A stretch of 64,000 nucleotides of DNA from Vibrio cidicii (GTDB taxonomy: Bacteria; Pseudomonadota; Gammaproteobacteria; Enterobacterales; Vibrionaceae). Made by a program: the position numbers and the translations under genes. Location: NCBI RefSeq assembly GCF_009763805.1, contig NZ_CP046803.1, positions 868,001 to 932,000 of the forward strand. Reading direction: 5' to 3'. Shown piece by piece: positions 57,706-64,000 of this stretch. The stretch's first letter is position 1, and each line of letters begins with the position of its first letter. Below the pieces are notes generated by a model that saw nothing but the letters and a program-made list of their open reading frames with translations, did not search any database and was not told the origin of the DNA.

Positions 57706-57909
57706 ATGGATCTGCATACCTGCATTATTGTGCTGCGTAACAGCAATGTTATTACCAGCAACTCTGTGGAAGACTCACTGGGTATCATTGAAACTCAGGG
57801 GCCTAAAAGCATCTCAACCATTCAAATCAATGCCCGTGATGGGAACTTTATCCGAACCTATCACTGCAACAATATTGAGGATTCTCTTGAAAGCCTAATG
57901 AACCTGTAG
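57706..57909 (+). CDS. small soluble protein of unknown function
   Basis: 67 aa. The start at 57706 (MDLHTCIIVLRNSN) is behind AGAAGGAAAACGGCT and is preferred over an in-frame ATG 13 codons upstream with no such site. Beta-alpha pattern, slightly acidic, no TM or motif. I do not recognise the family. It sits alone between the ada-alkA operon and hdfR, with its own good terminator, which supports a real gene. Confidence 0.62.
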   Translation: MDLHTCIIVLRNSNVITSNSVEDSLGIIETQGPKSISTIQINARDGNFIRTYHCNNIEDSLESLMNL

Positions 57910-57925
57910 TGCCTCTCCTAAAACA

Positions 57926-57952
57926 CAAAAAGCCTCTTCATGAGGCTTTTTG
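57926..57952. terminator. bidirectional terminator
   Basis: AAAAAGCCTC / GAGGCTTTTT with loop TTCAT, between the 67-aa gene and the convergent hdfR end. Confidence 0.9.
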
Positions 57953-57977
57953 TTGTCTGTTTGGGCCAGAAACGGTT

Positions 57978-58874
57978 TTATTCGTCTTCAACAGGCCGCT
58001 CGGCCACTTGTTGCAAACTGTAGGCGGTGAGTGGATCGATCATCTTCACCAGCTCTTCCACTTGGCGAATCGCATCAATCGTCGAACTGGCTTTACGATA
58101 GCTCAGATAGATAGGACGATACCAATCCTCAACGCCAGGGACACGATACAGTTGCTCATTGGCAATGAACGGCTGGACCAAAGAAGCTGGCAGATAAGCG
58201 CTGCCCCCTTTCTCTAAAATGAAGTCCAAGGCAATGCGCGCAGTCGAAGTACGTAAGTATGGAGCCATGCTTTTGGGGTGGCGCTCGGCGTGCTCAGACG
58301 CAAATTTGGTGCCCCAATCGACGTAAACATATTTGTCGTCAAACACCGTCTCTTTGTTGTGCGGCTGAGTCGACACCAGCACCAACACTAAATCGGCCAC
58401 TTTTTTGCAGTACAGTTCATCGGCTTTAATTTGGTCAAACGCAAACGCCATGTCTAAGGTACGCTCTTGCAAGCCACGATTGAGTTGCTCCCGCCCCATC
58501 ACTTCGGCGATAAAACCGTAGCCACCAAACGCATCGCTCACCACACTCAAACAGTTTTGCAGATAGGCATCCCACACGTTAGGCGTTCCACCCAGTGTCA
58601 ATTGCAATCCTCGGCCATCTTGCATCGACAACTCTAATTTAGCCTGCTGCAGCGTCGCTACCATCACTTCCGCGTAGCCAACCAAGCGCTCACCCGCGGA
58701 CGTCAATTTGATGTTGTTGCGATCACGAATAAATAACTGGGTATCAAAATAGCTTTCTAGCTGCTTAATTCGAGCGCTCACCGCAGCCTGAGTAATGTAG
58801 AGATTTTCTGCCGCTCGACCAAAATGACGGACCTTAGCCAACTCTAAAAATGTTCGAAAGACCTTTACGTCCAT
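57978..58874 (-). CDS. hdfR: LysR-type regulator HdfR
   Basis: 298-aa LysR regulator. The winged HTH (residues 1-60, FLELAKVRHFGRAAENLYITQAAVSARIKQLE) resembles E. coli HdfR, and the effector domain follows (90-290). The divergent position opposite maoP is the same as in E. coli, which supports the name. In enterobacteria HdfR is known for H-NS-dependent repression of flhDC. Targets in Vibrio are unknown. Start after GGAGAAGTGCA. Confidence 0.82.
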   Translation of the reverse strand: MDVKVFRTFLELAKVRHFGRAAENLYITQAAVSARIKQLESYFDTQLFIRDRNNIKLTSAGERLVGYAEVMVATLQQAKLELSMQDGRGLQLTLGGTPNVWDAYLQNCLSVVSDAFGGYGFIAEVMGREQLNRGLQERTLDMAFAFDQIKADELYCKKVADLVLVLVSTQPHNKETVFDDKYVYVDWGTKFASEHAERHPKSMAPYLRTSTARIALDFILEKGGSAYLPASLVQPFIANEQLYRVPGVEDWYRPIYLSYRKASSTIDAIRQVEELVKMIDPLTAYSLQQVAERPVEDE

Positions 58875-59023
58875 TGCACTTCTCCGGGTTAATCGGCATC
58901 AGATTAACAATAAAAAACAATCTTTTCGATAAAAATGTTTTGTTTTTCTTTTGTTAACTTTGCGCCTAATTTTCGCCGTAAATCATCATTGTTGATCAAT
59001 AACGGTTATAGAGGCTGTTTGAT
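58875..59023. promoter_or_regulatory. hdfR-maoP divergent promoter region
   Basis: 149 bp, strongly AT-rich in the middle (GTTTTGTTTTTCTTTTGTTAAC). LysR regulators usually bind here next to their own promoter. In E. coli the MaoP target site maoS lies close to maoP, so a maoS-like site could be sought here. I cannot identify it by eye. Confidence 0.45.
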
Positions 59024-59383
59024 ATGTCTGACACGACGATTCGTCATGGCAAAAAACGTTTTTACGATAACGCAAAGTTTCCTAGAGGATTTGCCAAGTC
59101 CGGTGATTTTACTCTGGCAGAAGAGGAAATCCTAACACTTTATGGGGACACTTTGCAGGCTCTGGAAACAGGTGAATTGACACCAGAAAACGAAGCAGAA
59201 GAACATTTTCTGACTCTGTTGGATAACCCAGAAAATGCCAACAGCAAAGTAGAACGCACTTGGCTCAAATACGTTCGTTTAGCGCGTGGTCGCAAGCGTT
59301 TTCACACTCTGAATGGCCGCAATAAGCCAGACGCAGGGGATGATTACGTGGAAGAGGACGCAAGCTTAAACGAGGAAGATTAA
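59024..59383 (+). CDS. maoP: MaoP (DUF413, macrodomain Ori organisation protein)
   Basis: 119 aa. DUF413 signature KKRFYDNAKFPRGFAKSGDFT at the N-terminus and RFHTLNGR near the C-terminus, as in E. coli MaoP/YifE, with an acidic tail. E. coli MaoP organises the Ori macrodomain with the site maoS. Its stop TAA overlaps the next ATG by one base (TAATG), so it is translationally coupled to the ATP-grasp gene, an arrangement not seen in E. coli to my knowledge. Confidence 0.85.
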   Translation: MSDTTIRHGKKRFYDNAKFPRGFAKSGDFTLAEEEILTLYGDTLQALETGELTPENEAEEHFLTLLDNPENANSKVERTWLKYVRLARGRKRFHTLNGRNKPDAGDDYVEEDASLNEED

Positions 59384-60423
59384 TGCATATCTGCTTTTTG
59401 ATGTATCCATGGGAGCAGGTATGTGCGGAAACGGACACCACGTTGCGCTTAGTGCACGAATGCGCGTCCAGAGGCCATACGGTTGCCATTACAACAACAA
59501 GCGGGTTAACCATTCGTGACAGCAACGTGTTCGGTTTCTGTCAGGTCCTGAAAAAGGGCCAAAAAATCTCCGAGAAAGTGCCCACTTTCTATCGCCAAGC
59601 TGAGTTTCAAAAAGCCCGCCTCCCCATGGCGGGCTTTGACGTTATTTTTATGCGCGCCAATCCGCCACTGGATAATCTGGCGTTAAACTTTCTCGATTCA
59701 ATCAAAGATGACACCTTGATCATCAACGACTTAGAAGGGCTACGCATTGCCAATAACAAGCTTTACACCGCCAGCATGGGCGGAACGGCAAGCGAGTTTC
59801 TTCCCAGCACCCACGTCTCAAAAAACCGCGATTACCTTCAGCGCGTGTTGGAAGAATCGCCCAGCGAGAAGATGATTTTAAAACCACTCAATGGCTTTGG
59901 CGGTCATGGCGTGATTGTGATTGAGAAAAACGCGCGACAAAACTTTCGTTCTCTACTCGATTTTTACATTGGCGAAGGGGAACAGAGTAACTACGTGATT
60001 TTGCAAGATTACATCGAAGGTGCTGAAGAGGGTGACAAGCGCATTCTGATGCTAAACGGAGAGCCGATTGGTGCGATGCGCCGCGTCCCGGCGAGCGGAG
60101 AGTTTCGCTCCAATGTCCACGCGGGCGGCTCGGTGGTTAAGCATGTGATAAGCAAAGAGGAGCGCCGTCTGTGCGCGGCAATCGGGCCCAAATTGGTTCG
60201 TGATGGCCTCTATTTTACCGGTCTCGATGTGATTGGTAACAAGCTGGTGGAAGTGAACGTACTCAGCCCCGGTGGCATCACACGCATCAACAAATTAAAC
60301 CGCGTGCGCCTTCAGCGTCAGGTGATTGATTTTGTTGAAAACATCGTCAACTCAAAAGACCTGTTGCAACAGCGCAAAAGCGCGTTTCGCAGCGCCGTGC
60401 AAAATGCACACATCGAACACTAA
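59383..60423 (+). CDS. ATP-grasp ligase (glutathione-synthetase-like)
   Basis: 346 aa, GshB-like. N-terminal domain (residues 1-130, MHICFLMYPWEQ, GFDVIFMRANPPLDN), ATP-grasp domain with MILKPLNGFGGHGVIVIEK (glycine-rich ATP loop), ILQDYIEGAEEGDKRILML, RSNVHAGGS and the Mg-binding ENVNVLSPGG-type end (KLVEVNVLSPGGI). GshB makes glutathione from gamma-Glu-Cys and Gly. As the gene is coupled to maoP upstream and a metallopeptidase gene downstream, not to gshA, it probably joins other carboxyl/amine partners. Its C-terminus overlaps the next gene by 20 bp. Confidence 0.87.
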   Translation: MHICFLMYPWEQVCAETDTTLRLVHECASRGHTVAITTTSGLTIRDSNVFGFCQVLKKGQKISEKVPTFYRQAEFQKARLPMAGFDVIFMRANPPLDNLALNFLDSIKDDTLIINDLEGLRIANNKLYTASMGGTASEFLPSTHVSKNRDYLQRVLEESPSEKMILKPLNGFGGHGVIVIEKNARQNFRSLLDFYIGEGEQSNYVILQDYIEGAEEGDKRILMLNGEPIGAMRRVPASGEFRSNVHAGGSVVKHVISKEERRLCAAIGPKLVRDGLYFTGLDVIGNKLVEVNVLSPGGITRINKLNRVRLQRQVIDFVENIVNSKDLLQQRKSAFRSAVQNAHIEH

Positions 60424-62407
60424 TGCTTACTCCCTGCAAGAGATGCTTGGGTTTATCAAGCAAGGATTGCCATTTAACGGCGAGTTAATCGGTGCGGGCT
60501 GTTACATTAAAATCGATGAATATCTTCCCGTGGTCTGTACCGCGATTCACGCAGGACATCGTTTAAGATCCGAGCTGCACAAACAGTGCTTGCTTAACCC
60601 AGACGAACGCTTTTTTGAAGAAGACCCGTTTACCGATCAAATGATCGCTTCCCAGCCGATTACGTTAATCGGTCTGGACTCTCGTTTTGAGTATGATCTC
60701 AATCGTCCGATGGCGCTCAGCACCTATTACAAATCGGCATGGAGTCGACAAGTGTGGCAAAAAGCGCTCAGTGCCCATCAACGGCAAGAGAGCCATCGCA
60801 AACACGCCGCCTTCTATACGCTCTATGAAGCGCTGATTGGCAAGCTAGAAGCTCTGCACGGGATGGTGGTGGTGTTTGATCTCCATTCATACAACTACAA
60901 ACGGCAGAAGGCCGACGCACCAGTATTCAACATCGGCACCGCGCAGATCGATATGGAACGTTGGGGCCCGGTAGTGAAACGTTTCTGCACTGAGCTTGAG
61001 CAGATAACGCTACCCAACATGACCACCAGCGCGGCAATCAATGCGGTGTTTGAAGGTCGAGGGTATCTGATTTCCCACACCAATGCCCATTTTGACCGCA
61101 CGCTGGTTTTGCCAACCGAAGTGAAAAAAGTCTTTATGGAGGAAGAGAGCGGAGCTCTATTTCCGCTGGTGTTGGAAGCATTGCAAACCGGGCTCAAGCA
61201 AGCCTTTAGCCAAACAGGGGCTTATTTTCAGCGCCACTTTAACCGCCAGCATCGCATTGGTAAAGCCGACATGCTCAGCTCATCGATTGAACCTGCGGTT
61301 CTGCACGTTGACAAGGCGCTGTACAAACTGGCGCAAAAACTGGAAACGCTTAAATACGTCAACCCAACCAATCTCAGCGCAGAGAAAAAGCGTTTTGAAG
61401 CCGCACCGAGTCGCTATCAACCGGACTACCGTTACCGTCAGCTTCCCCTGCATGCCAACGAGTTTAAATCTCAGCTTTATCGGTTACCGATTGAAGAGAT
61501 TGCCGATCCAGACATGCGCCAGCTTTACAGCGACACGCTCAATAGCTTGAGCGAACAAGTCGATCTGCTTACCAGCGTCGGCCAAGAATCGTTTCTGTAT
61601 CACTCTTTGCGCCACTATGGTCAACCGGATAACAACGCGATCAATAACGCTCAGTTTCTTCTTTACGCCAAAGCACTGGCAGAGGATGAAATTGAGCAAT
61701 ACAACGCACAGCAGGCCAAGCAGCTAATGCAACAGGCAGCCGAGCAGTGGCACATGCCGTGTAAAGTCACTGTGTCTACTTCACTGGCGGCCAAAGCCAT
61801 GGTGACATCCCAGCCACCGACTCTGCTGATCAATGGCAAAGCAGGCTTTTCTCACGCCGAAGTACAGCGTTTAATCCACCACGAGCTTGGCGTGCATATG
61901 GCGACAACGCTGAACGCAAGAAAGCAGCCGCTCAATCTGTTTCGTTTAGGTTTGCCCGGCGCGCCCGCCACTCAAGAAGGGCTGGCCATCTTGGCCGAAT
62001 ACAAAGCGGGCTGGATGTCCCACCAGCGGCTGAAACTCTTAGCCACGCGAGTACTGGCGGTGCACTCGATGCTCAAAGAGCATAATTTCTACCAAACATA
62101 CCAATATCTGCGTGAGGAACTGGCGTTGCACCAAGAGAGTGCTTGGACCACCACCATGCGCGTTTACCGGGGCGGCGGTTTTACCAAAGATCACCTCTAT
62201 CTCAGCGGCTTTTTGCACATGCGCCAACTTGAGCAGCAGCGCAGCCTCGATAATCTTTTACTGGGCAAATGCAGCCACCGCTATCTCGATCTGCTTGACG
62301 AACTAGTCGCGCGCGGCTGGTTAACCAAACCGCCTCACCTGTTGATGGATAAGCGCGCCGAGGCAGAGCCACATCTCACTTATTTAATTGACAGCCTAAA
62401 AATCTGA
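60404..62407 (+). CDS. N-formylglutamate-amidohydrolase-like / DUF1704 (QEGLA, MATCAP-like) metallopeptidase
   Basis: 667 aa from the ATG at 60404 (MHTSNTNAYSLQEM), which overlaps the ATP-grasp gene by 20 bp. The N-terminal half (to about residue 260) is FGase-like (AIHAGHRLRSELH, VVVFDLHSYNYKR, ISHTNAHFDRTL). The C-terminal half is the PF08014 domain, with the metal motif HHELGVH (H493, E494, H498; HExxxH) and the distal Glu525 in TQEGLAIL. Human MATCAP tubulin tyrosine carboxypeptidase has the same family domain. Bacterial members are named QEGLA-motif proteins and have no proven substrate. Probably trims the C-terminus of a peptide made or tagged by the ATP-grasp ligase. Confidence 0.86.
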   Translation: MHTSNTNAYSLQEMLGFIKQGLPFNGELIGAGCYIKIDEYLPVVCTAIHAGHRLRSELHKQCLLNPDERFFEEDPFTDQMIASQPITLIGLDSRFEYDLNRPMALSTYYKSAWSRQVWQKALSAHQRQESHRKHAAFYTLYEALIGKLEALHGMVVVFDLHSYNYKRQKADAPVFNIGTAQIDMERWGPVVKRFCTELEQITLPNMTTSAAINAVFEGRGYLISHTNAHFDRTLVLPTEVKKVFMEEESGALFPLVLEALQTGLKQAFSQTGAYFQRHFNRQHRIGKADMLSSSIEPAVLHVDKALYKLAQKLETLKYVNPTNLSAEKKRFEAAPSRYQPDYRYRQLPLHANEFKSQLYRLPIEEIADPDMRQLYSDTLNSLSEQVDLLTSVGQESFLYHSLRHYGQPDNNAINNAQFLLYAKALAEDEIEQYNAQQAKQLMQQAAEQWHMPCKVTVSTSLAAKAMVTSQPPTLLINGKAGFSHAEVQRLIHHELGVHMATTLNARKQPLNLFRLGLPGAPATQEGLAILAEYKAGWMSHQRLKLLATRVLAVHSMLKEHNFYQTYQYLREELALHQESAWTTTMRVYRGGGFTKDHLYLSGFLHMRQLEQQRSLDNLLLGKCSHRYLDLLDELVARGWLTKPPHLLMDKRAEAEPHLTYLIDSLKI

Positions 62408-62439
62408 CGGCCACAGAACCGTAAAACGATCCATAGAAA

Positions 62440-62466
62440 AAAGCTCCACAGGCTATGTAGAGCTTA
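62440..62466. terminator. terminator after the QEGLA gene
   Basis: Imperfect stem AAGCTC-C-ACA / TGT-A-GAGCTT with loop GGCTA, preceded by A6. It may serve the convergent DUF3081 gene too. Confidence 0.6.
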
Positions 62467-62500
62467 GAATCGTATGACTTGGGCAACGGCACTCTGCCCG

Positions 62501-62752
62501 CTATTTCGCCAGCATCGCCACTTTCTTCAAGAAACTCTCTTTAAGGTGTTCCTGATCGTAGTCAAGATGATAAGTGTTGTGAAAACCAATTTTCAACTCA
62601 ACACCATTGCCGCGCATGTAGACACTGTAGCCATCGTAATCGGAGAAGGCTTCGACGCCTTCATAGATTTTTCCGAACTCCGTCGGCGTACCACGCTCCA
62701 TAATCACTTCATAAGCATGCAAAATTTTGGTGGGATCGAGTTCGTTTTTCAT
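62501..62752 (-). CDS. DUF3081-like small protein
   Basis: 83 aa, acidic, soluble: helix (TKILHAYEVIMERG), beta part (DGYSVYMRGNGVELKIGFHNTYHLDYD) and C-terminal helix (KESFLKKVAMLAK). AGGAG precedes the ATG. Resembles DUF3081 of Vibrio and Shewanella from memory. Function unknown. Divergent from nagB. Confidence 0.65.
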   Translation of the reverse strand: MKNELDPTKILHAYEVIMERGTPTEFGKIYEGVEAFSDYDGYSVYMRGNGVELKIGFHNTYHLDYDQEHLKESFLKKVAMLAK

Positions 62753-63083
62753 AAAGGTACTCCTGAACAGAGAGACATTTTAAGTATGGTTAACGACACA
62801 AACTTTTGCCAACAGCGAAACATGAAGCCCATCAAAAGCTCACTTAATTCAAGTGGTAAATTTATCCTTTCATCCTAGCGAAAACCTGCTTATTTTACTC
62901 CCCCGCCAGCAGCGTACGTCGGTCACAATATGGACAAAATCGCCACTAACCCGGCGAAATGTAACCTAGAAAAACAAAAGTTGTGAAATTTTGACCTAAA
63001 ACAATGGCAGACCCAGAAAACTTATTTTATAATGCAAAATAATGTTTCAGCATAACAAAATTTCCAATATCTAGGGGCGAAAA
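62753..63083. promoter_or_regulatory. nagB upstream region with AT-rich palindrome
   Basis: 331 bp without a gene. The perfect inverted repeat TTATTTT-N7-AAAATAA at 63022-63042 lies 42-62 bp before nagB and has the look of a NagC-type operator (AT-rich palindrome). A TATAAT is contained within it at 63028-63033. An AGGGGCG ribosome site precedes ATG 63084. Confidence 0.5.
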
Positions 63084-63884
63084 ATGAGACTTATCCCGTT
63101 ACAAACCGCGGCACAAGTTGGTAAGTGGGCAGCGGCGCACATTGCTAAACGCATCAATGATTTCAACCCAACGGCAGAGCGTCCGTTTGTGCTTGGCCTG
63201 CCAACTGGCGGAACTCCACTCGCGACTTATAAAGCGCTGATCGAGCTGTACAAAGCAGGCGAAGTAAGCTTTAAACATGTGGTCACGTTCAATATGGACG
63301 AGTACGTGGGTCTCGATCCACAGCATCCAGAATCTTACCGCTCGTTCATGTACAACAACTTCTTCAATCACGTGGATATCCAGGAAGAAAACATCAACCT
63401 GCTCAACGGCAACGCTGAAGATCACGAAGTCGAATGCCAACGCTACGAAGATAAAATCAAGTCTTACGGCAAGATCAATCTGTTTATGGGCGGCGTGGGT
63501 AACGACGGTCATATTGCCTTCAACGAGCCAGCGTCTTCTCTGTCATCTCGTACTCGCATCAAAACTCTGACCGAAGACACGCGTATTGCCAACTCACGTT
63601 TCTTCGATGGCGATATCAATCAGGTACCCAAATACGCACTGACCATCGGTGTAGGCACCTTGCTCGATTCACATGAGATCATGATCCTAGTAACGGGTCA
63701 CAACAAAGCGCTTGCACTGGAAGCGGCTGTCGAAGGAAGTGTTAACCACCTATGGACCGTGTCTGCGCTGCAATTGCATCCGAAATCGGTGATTGTGTGT
63801 GACGCACCATCGACCCAAGAGCTCAAAGTAAAAACCGTGAAATACTTCTCTGAGCTAGAAGCAAAGAACATCGAAGGCTTCTAA
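63084..63884 (+). CDS. nagB: glucosamine-6-phosphate deaminase NagB
   Basis: 266 aa, the same as E. coli NagB. It converts glucosamine-6-phosphate to fructose-6-phosphate and ammonia, the final step of GlcNAc and chitin use. [15 protein letters not shown] (phosphate loop), [11 protein letters not shown] with Asp72, and [16 protein letters not shown] with Asp141, His143 and Glu148 are all present. Allosteric activation by GlcNAc-6-phosphate is expected. Monocistronic here. Chitin degradation by chiA in the same window feeds this step. Terminator downstream. Confidence 0.95.
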   Translation: MRLIPLQTAAQVGKWAAAHIAKRINDFNPTAERPFVLGLPTGGTPLATYKALIELYKAGEVSFKHVVTFNMDEYVGLDPQHPESYRSFMYNNFFNHVDIQEENINLLNGNAEDHEVECQRYEDKIKSYGKINLFMGGVGNDGHIAFNEPASSLSSRTRIKTLTEDTRIANSRFFDGDINQVPKYALTIGVGTLLDSHEIMILVTGHNKALALEAAVEGSVNHLWTVSALQLHPKSVIVCDAPSTQELKVKTVKYFSELEAKNIEGF

Positions 63885-63910
63885 TCGCCCTCACAGCGTT
63901 TCATTTGCAT

Positions 63911-63940
63911 AAAAAATCCCGCATCAAACGCGGGATTTTT
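63911..63940. terminator. bidirectional terminator after nagB
   Basis: AAAAAATCCCGC / GCGGGATTTTT with loop ATCAAAC, between nagB and a convergent gene. Confidence 0.9.
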
Positions 63941-63951
63941 ATTGGCTCTTT

Positions 63952-64000
63952 TCAGTAGGCTTTGATACCAAACTGACGCAGCCTTGCTGGCAGCACGTCA
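63952..64000 (-). CDS. unidentified protein, C-terminal end only (partial)
   Basis: The minus strand reads DVLPARLRQFGIKAY-stop, ending at 63952, with a bidirectional terminator just after it. Sixteen codons are too few to identify the product. The gene continues beyond the window. Confidence 0.45.
   Translation of the reverse strand, partial: DVLPARLRQFGIKAY

Noticed and set aside
1..64000. tRNA or rRNA genes, CRISPR arrays, insertion sequences, prophage or integron repeats
   Set aside because: Looked for and none seen; no transposase, integrase, phage or cas-like proteins are encoded.

Overview
The window looks like Vibrio chromosome II DNA, most likely from the V. vulnificus group. This is an inference from gene content, since no database search was possible. 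Pointers are a Harveyi/Vulnificus-type ChiA chitinase, LamB/MalM/MalE, NagB, NhaD, small Vibrio-restricted DUF proteins, several chemoreceptors and c-di-GMP enzymes, and a GlyGly-CTERM (rhombosortase) protein tail. There is no rRNA, tRNA, CRISPR array, insertion sequence or prophage that I can see.

Layout. 0-6 kb: a signalling node with a PAS-containing histidine kinase (cut by the window edge), a REC-GGDEF protein and a divergent REC-PAS-GGDEF-EAL protein. 6-13 kb: small DUF proteins, two chemoreceptors, and an orphan sugar-type binding protein in an operon with the second receptor. 13-20 kb: an oxidoreductase, a membrane protein, a breakpoint where two genes without 5' ends lie head to head, a HIT protein, an acyl-CoA synthetase and a DEAD-box helicase. 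20-27 kb: a yhf cluster in the order yhfZ-yhfY-php-yhfU-yhfT-yhfX-yhfW, lacking yhfS, followed by a convergent ctlX. 28-32 kb: an ABC exporter, a DUF445 protein and a Sel1-repeat protein. 32-44 kb: a maltodextrin/glycogen region with a GH13 amylase, malE, an amylo-1,6-glucosidase, an esterase, malM, lamB and glgX, with a cluster of MalT-box cores between lamB and glgX. 44-52 kb: a membrane diguanylate cyclase, pirin, ppnP, the chitinase, and a TetR regulator with an alpha/beta hydrolase. 52-58 kb: a 37-codon mini-gene, nhaD, a GFA protein, a YitT protein and an alkylation-repair operon (Ada-AlkA fusion plus Ogt). 58-64 kb: hdfR divergent from maoP, which heads a tightly coupled operon with an ATP-grasp ligase and an FGase/MATCAP-like metallopeptidase, then a DUF3081 protein and nagB.

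The most striking feature at sequence level is that nine genes are each broken by one extra base. Every one is repaired by the same edit, GAAAC to GAAC on one strand or the other. After that edit every length is divisible by three and the conserved motifs read through. I read this as a systematic base-calling or assembly artefact, or less likely a real context-specific mutation process. The proteins are probably intact in the organism. I give the nine as pseudogene entries, with the corrected product in the text.

The gene sets most worth experimental attention are the maoP/ATP-grasp/MATCAP-like operon, the chemoreceptor plus orphan binding-protein operon, the yhf cluster and the truncated-gene junction near 15.2 kb.
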